Shown: positions 1 to 6,858 of the stretch, in pieces
Layout: each line of letters begins with the position of its first letter
How positions within the stretch are numbered: position 1 is the stretch's first letter
Assembly (NCBI GenBank): GCA_035546855.1
Contig: DASZVY010000064.1
Location: forward strand, 1-18,516
Reading direction: 5' to 3'
DNA from: Nitrobacter sp035546855
GTDB taxonomy: Bacteria; Pseudomonadota; Alphaproteobacteria; Rhizobiales; Xanthobacteraceae
DNA length: 18,516 bases
Program-made: the position numbers and the translations under genes
The notes under the pieces: generated by a model
Databases searched by the model: none
Told to the model about the DNA's origin: nothing
Seen by the model: the letters and a program-made list of their open reading frames with translations, nothing else

Positions 1-1
1 G

Positions 2-1420
2 ACGGCCTCGGCGCTCGGATTGCCGCGCGCCGAACTTCGCATCTGGCTTTATCGCGTCCCCTCGCTGATCGGAGCGATCGGCGCCGTGCTGCTGACCTAC
101 TGGGCGGCGCTGGCCTTTGTGAGCCGGCGCGCGGCGGTGCTGGCAGCCCTCATCATGTGCAGTTCGGTGCTGCTCGGCGTCGAGGCACGGTTGGCCAAGA
201 CGGACGCCATGCTGCTGCTGACCTCGACTGCCGCCATGGGGGCGCTGGCACGCGTCTATCTGACCTGGCAACGCGGCGAGGATCCTGAACGTCCGTCCTG
301 GATACCACCCGCGATCTTCTGGACGGCGCTGGCCGGCGGCGTCCTGCTCAAGGGACCGCTGATCCTGATGTTCGTCGTTCTCGCCATCGCGACGCTTGCG
401 GTGCTCGACCGTTCGGCGGCGTGGCTGTGGCGCCTGCGCCCGGTATGGGGCCTGATCTGGATGCTCGTGCTGGTGCTGCCGTGGTTTGTCGCGATCTTTC
501 TGCGCGCCGGCGACACCTTCTTTGCGGATTCGATCGGCGGCGACATGCTGAGCAAGCTGGCAGCCCAGGAATCCCACGGCGCCCCGCCCGGAACCTACCT
601 GCTGCTGTTCTGGATCACCTTCTGGCCTGGCGCCCCGCTCGCCGGAATGGCAGCACCCGCCGTATGGCGGGCCCGGCGCGAGCCGGCCGTGCAGTTTCTG
701 CTGGCATGGCTGGTGCCGTCCTGGATCGTGTTCGAACTGGTCCTGACCAAGCTGCCGCATTACGTCCTGCCGCTTTATCCCGCTATTGCGATCCTGACCG
801 TTGGAGTCCTGGAGCGGCATGCGCTGTCGCGCTCGTGGCTGGCGAAAGGGGCGGCCTGGTGGTTCGCGATTCCGGTTCTTGCCTCGGTGATCGCCGTGAT
901 TGCAGCGATCACCCTGACGAAACAGCCTGTCTTCCTGGCATGGCCGTTCGTGGCGGTTGCGCTGATCTTCGGCCTGTTCGCCTGGTGGATGTTCGACGAC
1001 CATCACGCGGAACGGTCGCTGCTCAATGCCGTCGCCGCTGCGATGTTTCTGGCCTTCTCCCTCTACGGCGCCATCGTCGCGGCCTTGACCCCGCTTTTTC
1101 CCAGTCCTGAAATCGCTCGCGCCTTGCGCAATGTCGTCTGCGTCGGTCCGAAGGCTGCGGCCTCGGGCTATCACGAACCGAGTCTTGTCTTCATGACGGG
1201 AACATCGACGCTGTTGACCGATGGCTCCGGCGCCGCAGACTTCCTCAATCAGGGGCCGTGCCGGTTTGCGCTCGTCGAGTCACGCACGGAGCGCGCGTTC
1301 GCCCAGCGAGCCGACGCCATCGGCCTGCGCTACAACATGTTCACGCGCATCGACGGCTTCAATTTCTCGCAGGGCAAGGAAATCTCCATCGCCATCTTCC
1401 GCTCCGAAGGAACGCGATAG
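2..1420 (+). CDS. ArnT-like glycosyltransferase family 39 protein, 5'-truncated by window edge
   Basis: Multi-pass membrane glycosyltransferase of the GT39/ArnT type, expected to move a sugar from a polyprenyl-phosphate donor onto lipid A or another envelope acceptor on the periplasmic face. The frame is open to the window edge and begins inside the protein: the N-terminal part carrying the first catalytic Asp region of the family is missing. What remains starts with the typical YRVPS segment followed by a hydrophobic helix, then an EARLAKTDAMLL motif with the second conserved acidic residue of the family. Many hydrophobic segments follow, and a soluble C-terminal tail of about 100 residues is probably periplasmic. 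A TTG at 20 could be called as a start, but the codons before it continue the family-like sequence, so the true start lies upstream. The stop sits one base before the PAP2 start codon, indicating co-transcription. The sugar transferred cannot be read from the sequence. Confidence 0.85.
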   Translation, partial: TASALGLPRAELRIWLYRVPSLIGAIGAVLLTYWAALAFVSRRAAVLAALIMCSSVLLGVEARLAKTDAMLLLTSTAAMGALARVYLTWQRGEDPERPSWIPPAIFWTALAGGVLLKGPLILMFVVLAIATLAVLDRSAAWLWRLRPVWGLIWMLVLVLPWFVAIFLRAGDTFFADSIGGDMLSKLAAQESHGAPPGTYLLLFWITFWPGAPLAGMAAPAVWRARREPAVQFLLAWLVPSWIVFELVLTKLPHYVLPLYPAIAILTVGVLERHALSRSWLAKGAAWWFAIPVLASVIAVIAAITLTKQPVFLAWPFVAVALIFGLFAWWMFDDHHAERSLLNAVAAAMFLAFSLYGAIVAALTPLFPSPEIARALRNVVCVGPKAAASGYHEPSLVFMTGTSTLLTDGSGAADFLNQGPCRFALVESRTERAFAQRADAIGLRYNMFTRIDGFNFSQGKEISIAIFRSEGTR

Positions 1421-1421
1421 C

Positions 1422-2267
1422 ATGCCCGGGACCGCCGGCACCGGCTGGTCGTCACATTACGTTGGGACGGTGCTGCGGCTCGCACGCGGAGCCGTGCGGC
1501 AGCTCCTGCAGCCGCCGTCCCATTCCAGCCGTGCCGAAGCGGCGAGGCGTCTCGCACGTCATTGGCTGCTGATGGCGATAGGCGGCGGCGCCGTGATTGC
1601 GGGACTGATGGTGTTCCTCGATGCATGGGAAATCGGCCTGATGCCCCCGCGCGGCACGACGTCGCTATGGCCGCTTCGCGTGATGACCGGCTTCGGCAAG
1701 GCCGAAAATATTCTATGGGGACTCGCGGCCGCGTTGCTGATTGTCGTTCTGGTCGCGGCGCGGCTTCACGGTCCATCGCGGGCGAGGCTGGCTGCTGTTG
1801 GACTCCGGCTTCAATATCTTTTCCTTGCGGTTCTGGTTCCCGTGCTTGCAGGCGAGGTCATCAAGGGCGCCGTCGGGCGCGGCCGTCCGTTCGCGGGCGG
1901 CCATGCCGACGCATTCAACTATTCGCATTTTGCATGGACCGAAAGATACGCGAGCTTTCCGTCCGGCCATGCGACCGCTAGTTTCGCGCTGGCTTTCGCT
2001 GTGGCGGCGCTGTGGCCGCGCATGCGGGTGGCGGCCGCCATTTACGCGCTCCTGATTATTGCAACCCGGCTCGTTCTGCTGGCTCATCACCCGAGCGATG
2101 TGACAGCCGGGGCGCTGCTTGGTGTCGCGGGCGCGATGCTGGTTCGTTACTGGTTCGCGGCGCGCCACCTGTGCTTCTCGATCGATCGGAATGGGCGGAT
2201 CGCGCCTCTCGCCGGACCGTCCCCGGATCGCTTCAAAGGGGTTGCCGGGGACGTTCCGGCACCATAA
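1422..2267 (+). CDS. PAP2 superfamily membrane phosphatase
   Basis: Type 2 phosphatidic acid phosphatase-family membrane enzyme of 281 residues. All three family motifs are present and intact: KGAVGRGRP (K148 to P156, the KX6RP motif), PSGH (180-183) and R216-X5-H222-X3-D226. Hydrophobic helices lie around residues 50-66, 97-113, 130-147, 185-199 and 203-220, with the active site facing the periplasm in known relatives. Substrates in this family include undecaprenyl pyrophosphate and lipid A phosphates (LpxE/LpxF type). Position next to a GT39 transferase and upstream of GT2 and LAB_N genes makes lipid A dephosphorylation or carrier recycling the most reasonable guesses. The ATG at 1422 is chosen because it follows the GT39 stop by one base and a GGAA-like ribosome site lies upstream. 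An in-frame open stretch further upstream runs inside GT39 and is not used. Confidence 0.88.
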   Translation: MPGTAGTGWSSHYVGTVLRLARGAVRQLLQPPSHSSRAEAARRLARHWLLMAIGGGAVIAGLMVFLDAWEIGLMPPRGTTSLWPLRVMTGFGKAENILWGLAAALLIVVLVAARLHGPSRARLAAVGLRLQYLFLAVLVPVLAGEVIKGAVGRGRPFAGGHADAFNYSHFAWTERYASFPSGHATASFALAFAVAALWPRMRVAAAIYALLIIATRLVLLAHHPSDVTAGALLGVAGAMLVRYWFAARHLCFSIDRNGRIAPLAGPSPDRFKGVAGDVPAP

Positions 2268-2289
2268 AAGCGGGCGCCGCTAGTATCCC

Positions 2290-2474
2290 GGTTCTGACAT
2301 TCGTATCATTTTGCAGCCTGCGCTTTTACGAATGTCAGAACCAAAGGGACACGAGCAAATCCAAAATTCTAGTGCGGTTTTGGATTTGACATTCGCTTCT
2401 CGGACTCGCGGCAATGCTGAAGCGAATGTCAAATCCACCTCACTAGACCGATTGACACGGTCTCCAAATCCACC
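2290..2474. repeat. Mosaic block of palindromic (REP/BIME-like) sequences
   Basis: Nearly the whole PAP2-GT2 gap consists of inverted repeats. Hairpin A pairs 2290-2305 with 2327-2342 (16 bp, perfect, 21-nt loop). Hairpin B pairs 2356-2366 with 2378-2388 (11 bp, perfect, 11-nt loop). Hairpin C pairs 2382-2399 with 2419-2436 (18 bp, perfect, 19-nt loop) and has an outer 7-bp clamp, 2368-2374 with 2441-2447. A small fourth hairpin pairs 2445-2450 with 2458-2463. The A and C stems share the core TGACATTCG, and the heptamer CAAATCC occurs three times (2356, 2430, 2465). B and C share bases 2382-2388, so they cannot form together. This resembles intergenic mosaic elements known in rhizobia; the specific family name is not assigned here. 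It could act on mRNA stability or termination between PAP2 and GT2. Confidence 0.85.
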
Positions 2475-2488
2475 GGGCCCATCTGCCG

Positions 2489-3253
2489 ATGACCGATAAT
2501 TCGTCAGCCTTCTCAGGGGCCGCGCCGGCGGTGTCCATCGTCGTGCCGGTGCGCAACGAGGCTGACAACGTCGCGCCACTGGTCGACGAGATCGCGGCCG
2601 CGCTCGACGGGCGTTGGGACTACGAGATCATCTACGTCAATGACGGGTCGACCGATGCGACGGGCGAACGGCTCGCGGCGCTGATGCGCGACCGCCGCAA
2701 CCTCCGCCAGATCCGGCATGCGTCTTCCTCCGGGCAATCGGCGGCGGTGCGGACCGGCGTGCGCGGCGCGCGCGGCACGATCGTCGCCACGCTCGACGGC
2801 GACGGCCAGAACGATCCGGCCTTTTTGCCGGACTTGATCGGCGCGATCGAGCGCGGCGGCGAACGGATCGGGCTTGCCGCCGGGCAGCGGGTGGGGCGCA
2901 AGGATACCGGATTCAAGCGTTTCCAGTCGCGCGCCGCCAACGGCGTCCGCAACATGATCCTGCGCGACGGAACCCGCGACACCGGCTGCGGTCTCAAGGC
3001 GTTCCGCCGCGATGTGTTCTTGGCGCTGCCATATTTCGATGGCCTGCATCGCTTCCTGCCGGCGCTGGTGCGCCGCGAGGGCTATGACATCGCCTATGTC
3101 GACGTGACCGACCGGCCACGGCGGGCAGGCGTTTCGAACTATGGCTTCTTCGATCGCCTGTGGATCGGCATCATGGACCTCGCGGGTGTGTGGTGGCTGA
3201 TCCGCCGCAAGAAATCGACGCCCGTGGCGACCGAGGTATTTCCTCATGACTGA
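2489..3253 (+). CDS. GT2 family glycosyltransferase, DPM1/ArnC-like polyprenyl-phosphate sugar transferase
   Basis: Cytoplasmic GT-A fold enzyme of 254 residues that should transfer a sugar from a nucleotide donor to a polyprenyl phosphate, supplying a GT39 enzyme such as the one at the window start. The N-terminal signature VSIVVPVRNEADN (15-27) is followed by D52 in VNDGSTD and the metal-binding DGD at 103-105. The acceptor-side motifs GLHRF (185-189) and RPR-x-G-x-SNYG (209-219) are typical of dolichol- or undecaprenyl-phosphate transferases. There are no C-terminal transmembrane helices of the GtrB type, only a mildly hydrophobic end, so membrane anchoring may come from the overlapping LAB_N gene. 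The ATG at 2489 has no clear Shine-Dalgarno sequence. A TTGACA hexamer at 2452-2457 lacks a convincing -10 at normal spacing. Mannose, galacturonate or aminosugar specificity is undetermined. Confidence 0.88.
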   Translation: MTDNSSAFSGAAPAVSIVVPVRNEADNVAPLVDEIAAALDGRWDYEIIYVNDGSTDATGERLAALMRDRRNLRQIRHASSSGQSAAVRTGVRGARGTIVATLDGDGQNDPAFLPDLIGAIERGGERIGLAAGQRVGRKDTGFKRFQSRAANGVRNMILRDGTRDTGCGLKAFRRDVFLALPYFDGLHRFLPALVRREGYDIAYVDVTDRPRRAGVSNYGFFDRLWIGIMDLAGVWWLIRRKKSTPVATEVFPHD

Positions 3254-3569
3254 CATTTTCGCCGCGCTGGCGAGCTATCTGCGCGATGTGTTCATCATCA
3301 AGTTCGACGGGTGGGTCGTGTTGGGTTTCGTGGCCCAGGCGTTCTTCACCATGCGTTTCGTCGTGCAGTGGATCGCATCAGAACGCGCCCGCAAAAGCGT
3401 GATGCCGGTCGCGTTCTGGTTCTTCTCCATCGGCGGCGGAACGCTGCTCCTGGTTTACGCGCTCTACCGACGGGATCCGGTCTTCATCGCCGGGCAGGCG
3501 TTCGGCCTGGTTGTCTATATCCGCAACCTCTATTTCATCATCATCAACGGACGGCAGTCGTCCGTCTGA
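3246..3569 (+). CDS. LAB_N (lipid A biosynthesis N-terminal) domain membrane protein
   Basis: Small integral membrane protein of 107 residues matching the LAB_N domain family over its whole length. Seen directly are GFVAQAFFTMRFVVQW, then SERARKS, FWFFSIGGG, and a terminal DPVFIAGQAFGLVVYIRNL segment, all typical of the domain, with about three hydrophobic helices. The start codon overlaps the GT2 gene by 8 bp, so the two are translationally coupled. LAB_N proteins commonly sit beside GT2 enzymes that make polyprenyl-linked sugars for lipid A decoration, and a partner or anchoring role is inferred; no enzymatic motif is visible. The gene ends only 5 bp before the stop of the convergent Na/Pi transporter. 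A 6-bp stem (3547-3552 with 3560-3565) overlaps its end but has no U-run. Confidence 0.9.
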   Translation: MTDIFAALASYLRDVFIIKFDGWVVLGFVAQAFFTMRFVVQWIASERARKSVMPVAFWFFSIGGGTLLLVYALYRRDPVFIAGQAFGLVVYIRNLYFIIINGRQSSV

Positions 3570-3574
3570 CGGCG

Positions 3575-5263
3575 TCAATGTGCCGTCTGATGAGGCGTCG
3601 CCGCAAAGCCGATCGGATCGAGCTCGGCGCGCACTGCCGCCAGCTCACCCGCGGCGTCAAGCACGGGATAGGCGACCGAACAGATGTGCGAATGAATGCG
3701 CCGGAGGTCACGCAGCACGTCGAGATGCAGTGACGTGGTTTCGATGGTCTCGGGCCTCCCTTCGCGCAGCCGGTCGAGGTGGCGTTCGGTCGCAGCGAGC
3801 TCGGCGTTGCGGAGCGCGGCCTTTTCCGTCAGCAGCTTCCGCGCCTCGGTCACGTCCCCCGACATGAACACGCCAAAGGCGATGCGCAGCGAATCCATGA
3901 TCCGCTTGTGGAACGCCGCGAGTTCTTCCGCGCCTTCGACCGAGAACTGGAACCTGCGCTTGATCTTCTTGGTGGCAAGCTCGCTGAGATTCTTGTCGAT
4001 GATGTCGCCGATGTGCTCGAGGTTGATGGCGAAGGAGATGATTTCCATCGCCCGCTTTCCCTCGCGGTCGTCGAGGCTGCCGCGGGTGAGCTTCGTGACA
4101 TAGAGCTTGATGCCCTCGTCGAGGCCATCGACGGCGTTGTCCATCTGCGAGACCTGGTCGACCAAGGACTTGTCGTTGGTCATGATCGCGGCCATCACCT
4201 TGCGCAGCATGACCTCGACGAGATCACCCATATGGAGCGTCTCGCGAGCCGCGTCGGCCAGCGCCAGGGACGGCGTCTCCAGCGCGCTCTCGTCGAGGTA
4301 GCGTGGCCGGGCCGGATCGGCCTCCGGCGCCTTGTTCGGCAGGAGTTGTTCGAGCAGTCGGGCGAGGCTGTCGAGCAGGCCAATGAAAAGCACCGCCGTC
4401 ATCAGGTTGAACGCGATGTGGAACATGGCCGTCGCCTTGGCGAGGTCCGGTTGCCAGTGCTGGATGATATCGACGATCGGCTGAAGAAAAGGCAGCACCA
4501 GCAGCGTGCCCACGACCCGATTGATCATATTGCCCAGCGGGAGACGATAGCTCGCGGGGTTGTCGCGTTTCGCGCCTTCGAACACCGGGTTGATCGCGCT
4601 GCCGATATTCGCGCCGAGCACCAGCGCGAAAGCCGCGTAGGGCGTGATGAATTGCGAATAGGCCAGCGACATGATCAGCAGAACGGTCGCGACGCTGGAA
4701 TGAACCGCCCAGGTCACCGCCGCGCCGATCAGGATGCACATGACGGGATCGCCGGTGATGGCTCCGAGGAACACCTTGACGCCGGGCGCGCTCTCGGCCG
4801 GCGCGAGACTCGTCAGCAGAATGTGCAAGGCCAGCAGCATCAGGCCGAGGCCGATAAAGACGCGGCCGATATCCTTGACGCGCGAGCGCGCCCCGGTCCG
4901 GAAGGCGACGAGCCCGATGACGAAGAAAATCGGCGCGACTGCCGAAATGTTGAACGACAACACCTGCACGATCAGCGTGGTTCCGACGTTCGCGCCAAGC
5001 ATGATCGCTAGCGCAGGAACCAGGCTGACGAGCCCTTCGGCGGTAAAGGAACTGGTGATGAGCCCGGTCGCCGTGCTGCTCTGGAGCAGGGCGGTCAAGC
5101 CAAGTCCCGCCGCGAAAGCCGCGAAACGATTGCGCAGCGCCTTGCCGAGCAACCGGCGCAGATCCGGACCGAAGGCGCGCAGAATCCCGCTGTGGACCAT
5201 GTGCAGGCCCCACAACAGCAACGCAATGCCGCCCATCAGGTCGAGGAGGACGAGACTTCCCAT
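3575..5263 (-). CDS. Na/Pi cotransporter family protein with PhoU-like C-terminal domain
   Basis: Inner membrane protein of about 562 residues in the NptA/YjbB family, with two inverted Na_Pi_cotrans repeats followed by a soluble PhoU-like helical domain (roughly residues 340-540). Repeat one holds TALLQSSTATG (58-68) and GANVGTT (90-96). Repeat two holds AVHSSVATVL and GANIGSAINP (217-226). In classical phosphate carriers both repeats carry QSSS-type motifs; here the second has His in place of Gln, so phosphate as substrate is likely but not certain, and direction (uptake or export) is unknown. The ATG at 5263 is preferred because GGAGAG lies just upstream and the hydrophobic domain starts immediately after it; a TTG at 5323 would add 20 hydrophilic residues. 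It lies downstream of metC on the same strand, but 119 bp separate them. Confidence 0.87.
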   Translation of the reverse strand: MGSLVLLDLMGGIALLLWGLHMVHSGILRAFGPDLRRLLGKALRNRFAAFAAGLGLTALLQSSTATGLITSSFTAEGLVSLVPALAIMLGANVGTTLIVQVLSFNISAVAPIFFVIGLVAFRTGARSRVKDIGRVFIGLGLMLLALHILLTSLAPAESAPGVKVFLGAITGDPVMCILIGAAVTWAVHSSVATVLLIMSLAYSQFITPYAAFALVLGANIGSAINPVFEGAKRDNPASYRLPLGNMINRVVGTLLVLPFLQPIVDIIQHWQPDLAKATAMFHIAFNLMTAVLFIGLLDSLARLLEQLLPNKAPEADPARPRYLDESALETPSLALADAARETLHMGDLVEVMLRKVMAAIMTNDKSLVDQVSQMDNAVDGLDEGIKLYVTKLTRGSLDDREGKRAMEIISFAINLEHIGDIIDKNLSELATKKIKRRFQFSVEGAEELAAFHKRIMDSLRIAFGVFMSGDVTEARKLLTEKAALRNAELAATERHLDRLREGRPETIETTSLHLDVLRDLRRIHSHICSVAYPVLDAAGELAAVRAELDPIGFAATPHQTAH

Positions 5264-5273
5264 GGCTCTCCGA
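5264..5273 (-). promoter_or_regulatory. Ribosome binding site choosing the ATG start of the Na/Pi transporter
   Basis: On the minus strand the sequence CGGAGAGCC immediately precedes the ATG at 5263. This GGAG core supports the inner ATG over the upstream TTG at 5323. Confidence 0.55.
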
Positions 5274-5300
5274 TGACAATTCGAGTCAAACCGCCAAAGT

Positions 5301-5320
5301 ATCCGCAAACCACGGCGGAT
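5301..5320. repeat. Small hairpin upstream of the Na/Pi transporter gene
   Basis: ATCCGC (5301-5306) pairs with GCGGAT (5315-5320) around an 8-base loop. It lies between the metC stop and the transporter start and would fall in the transporter leader. Read along the plus strand it is followed by a T-rich stretch, but both flanking genes run on the minus strand, so a terminator role for them is doubtful. Confidence 0.35.
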
Positions 5321-5382
5321 CAATCTTTTATTGCAGCGAAGTTAAGGCGTTGGCCGCGGGCATGATGGCCACGGCCGTCAGT

Positions 5383-6582
5383 TCATCGGCGGGTGTTGAA
5401 GGCGTCGAGGCCGCGGGCGAGGTCCGCCTTGAGGTCATCGATGTTCTCGAGCCCGATGTGAAGCCGGAACGCCGGGCCGCCAGGCGCCCATGTTGTCGCG
5501 GAACGATACGGCGCACAGTCGAAGGGAATGATCAGACTCTCGAAGCCACCCCAGGAGTAACCCATGCCGAACAGCTTGACGGTGTCGAGCAGGGCATCGG
5601 CCGCAGCCTGCGGCGCGGGCTTGAGGACCACGCTGAACAGGCCGGACGCTCCCGTGAAATCGCGTTTCCAGATCGCATGGCCGGGATCGTCCGGCATCGC
5701 CGGGTGCAGCACCTTGAGAACTTCAGGCCGGCCCGCGAGCCAGCGCGCCATCTCCAGCGCGGCCTGCTGGTGATGCGCAAGCCGCACGGCAAGGGTGCGC
5801 AATCCACGCAAAGCGAGGAACACGTCGTCCGGGCCGGCGCAGACGCCGAGCAGGCGGATGGTCTCGGAGAGTGCCGGCCACGCCTTGGCGTTGGCCGAGA
5901 TGGTTCCGAACATGATGTCGGAGTGTCCGCCGATGTATTTGGTGGCGGCCTGGATGCTGATATCGACGCCGTAGTCCAGCGAGCGATGGTAGAGCGGCGT
6001 GGCCCAGGTGTTGTCGTCGACGACAAGCGCCCCATGGGCGTGGGCTGCGGCTGCGATCGCCGGCACGTCGGGCATCTCGAACGATTGCGAGCCCGGCGCC
6101 TCGACCATCACGACGCGCGTATTCGGCCGCAACAGCCTGGCAATATCGTCGCCGATCAACGGATCGAAATAAGTCGTCTCGACACCGTAGCGGGCGAGCA
6201 GCCCGTTGCAGAAATTCCGGGTCGGGCGATAGACGTTGTCGCAGACGAGCACGTGGTCGCCCGCCTTGAGGACTGACAACAGCGCGGTCGATATGGCGGC
6301 CAGCCCTGATGGCGTCAGCCCGACGCCGGCGCATTGCGGCCCCTCCAGCGCAACCAGCGCGTCCTGCAGCGCCTTTGTTGTCGGCGTGCCGTGCCGTCCA
6401 TATTGAAATTCGCCGCGGTGGGCATGCAGGTCATCCGCGGTGGGATAGAGCACCGTCGAACCGCGCACGATCGGCGGATTGACGAACCCTTTCTGCGCCG
6501 CGGTATCCCGCCCGGAGACGACAAGCCGTGTCTGCGCGGCGAGCGGGCGTTGTGGGTCTTGGGTGTCGGCAGAAGAAGCCAT
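5383..6582 (-). CDS. metC: Cystathionine beta-lyase (PLP-dependent Cys/Met metabolism enzyme)
   Basis: Cytosolic PLP enzyme of 399 residues from the Cys/Met metabolism (fold type I) family. In the methionine branch it cleaves cystathionine to homocysteine, pyruvate and ammonia. Visible landmarks are YGRHGTPTT (61-69, Tyr and Arg contacting the PLP phosphate of the neighbouring subunit), LTPSGLAAI, VVDDNTWATP with the Asp190 expected to pair with the pyridine nitrogen, and ATKYIGGHSD with Lys215 as the Schiff-base lysine. The MetC call over cystathionine gamma-synthase or gamma-lyase rests on overall resemblance (for example the SWGGFESL segment near the end) and is less certain than the family. 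The ATG at 6582 has GGAGG four bases upstream. The same frame stays open far upstream, antisense to aapJ, but that extension is not protein-like. It is transcribed divergently from the aap operon. Confidence 0.88.
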   Translation of the reverse strand: MASSADTQDPQRPLAAQTRLVVSGRDTAAQKGFVNPPIVRGSTVLYPTADDLHAHRGEFQYGRHGTPTTKALQDALVALEGPQCAGVGLTPSGLAAISTALLSVLKAGDHVLVCDNVYRPTRNFCNGLLARYGVETTYFDPLIGDDIARLLRPNTRVVMVEAPGSQSFEMPDVPAIAAAAHAHGALVVDDNTWATPLYHRSLDYGVDISIQAATKYIGGHSDIMFGTISANAKAWPALSETIRLLGVCAGPDDVFLALRGLRTLAVRLAHHQQAALEMARWLAGRPEVLKVLHPAMPDDPGHAIWKRDFTGASGLFSVVLKPAPQAAADALLDTVKLFGMGYSWGGFESLIIPFDCAPYRSATTWAPGGPAFRLHIGLENIDDLKADLARGLDAFNTRR

Positions 6583-6659
6583 GTGGCCTCCAGGGCTTTG
6601 GAGGAGACGCTTTGCCGCAGACCCACCGGGCTTGCAAGCGTCAAAGGTTGATTTTGCTA

Positions 6660-6687
6660 ATAACAGGAGGGGGAAGACCTCCGTCAA
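6660..6687 (-). promoter_or_regulatory. Candidate sigma70-type promoter for metC
   Basis: On the minus strand TTGACG (6687-6682) is followed by a 16-bp spacer and TGTTAT (6665-6660), about 78 bp before the metC start. The spacer contains a GGAGG/CCTCC stem (6666-6670 with 6678-6682). Read by eye only. Confidence 0.35.
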
Positions 6688-6696
6688 CCCCTTGAC
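6683..6696. repeat. Palindrome joining the divergent metC and aapJ -35 elements
   Basis: GTCAA (6683-6687) and TTGAC (6692-6696) form a perfect 5-bp inverted repeat around CCCC. Each arm is also the candidate -35 of one of the two divergent promoters, so a single bound protein here could affect both directions. Confidence 0.4.
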
Positions 6697-6720
6697 CCGG
6701 GCCGTCAGTCGTTCTGTGAT
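6692..6720 (+). promoter_or_regulatory. Candidate sigma70-type promoter for aapJQMP
   Basis: TTGACC (6692-6697), a 17-bp spacer and TGTGAT (6715-6720), about 138 bp before the aapJ start. The match to the -10 consensus is 4 of 6. It would leave a long leader with no recognised riboswitch. Confidence 0.33.
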
Positions 6721-6858
6721 GGCGTCGCTGTTCGATCGCCGCACGTTGAGGGGCCTGCCGCGAGCCTTTTCCCAAAAGCAGGGAGGTAGCGTGTCTCCCG
6801 CCGGGTGTGTGAGCGGACTCCCTGTCGACGTCCCTGATGTCTCCTGAAAGGCATTGTC

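Noticed and set aside
2311..2499. Short open frame of 62 codons across the palindrome block
   Set aside because: It is made of the repeat arms themselves and ends inside the GT2 start; repeats of this type often create false small genes.
3547..3565. Possible terminator between LAB_N and the convergent transporter gene
   Set aside because: The stem is only 6 bp, lies within the LAB_N coding end and has no T-run on either side.
5264..5300. Possible PhoB box before the Na/Pi transporter (TTGTCAT on the minus strand)
   Set aside because: Only one half-site resembles CTGTCAT; the partner at the right spacing does not match.
6583..6660. Possible SAM-II riboswitch before metC, suggested by a TTGCAAGC sequence
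   Set aside because: The flanking stem and the GCUAAA-type pseudoknot sequence of SAM-II could not be matched, so only the short similarity remains.
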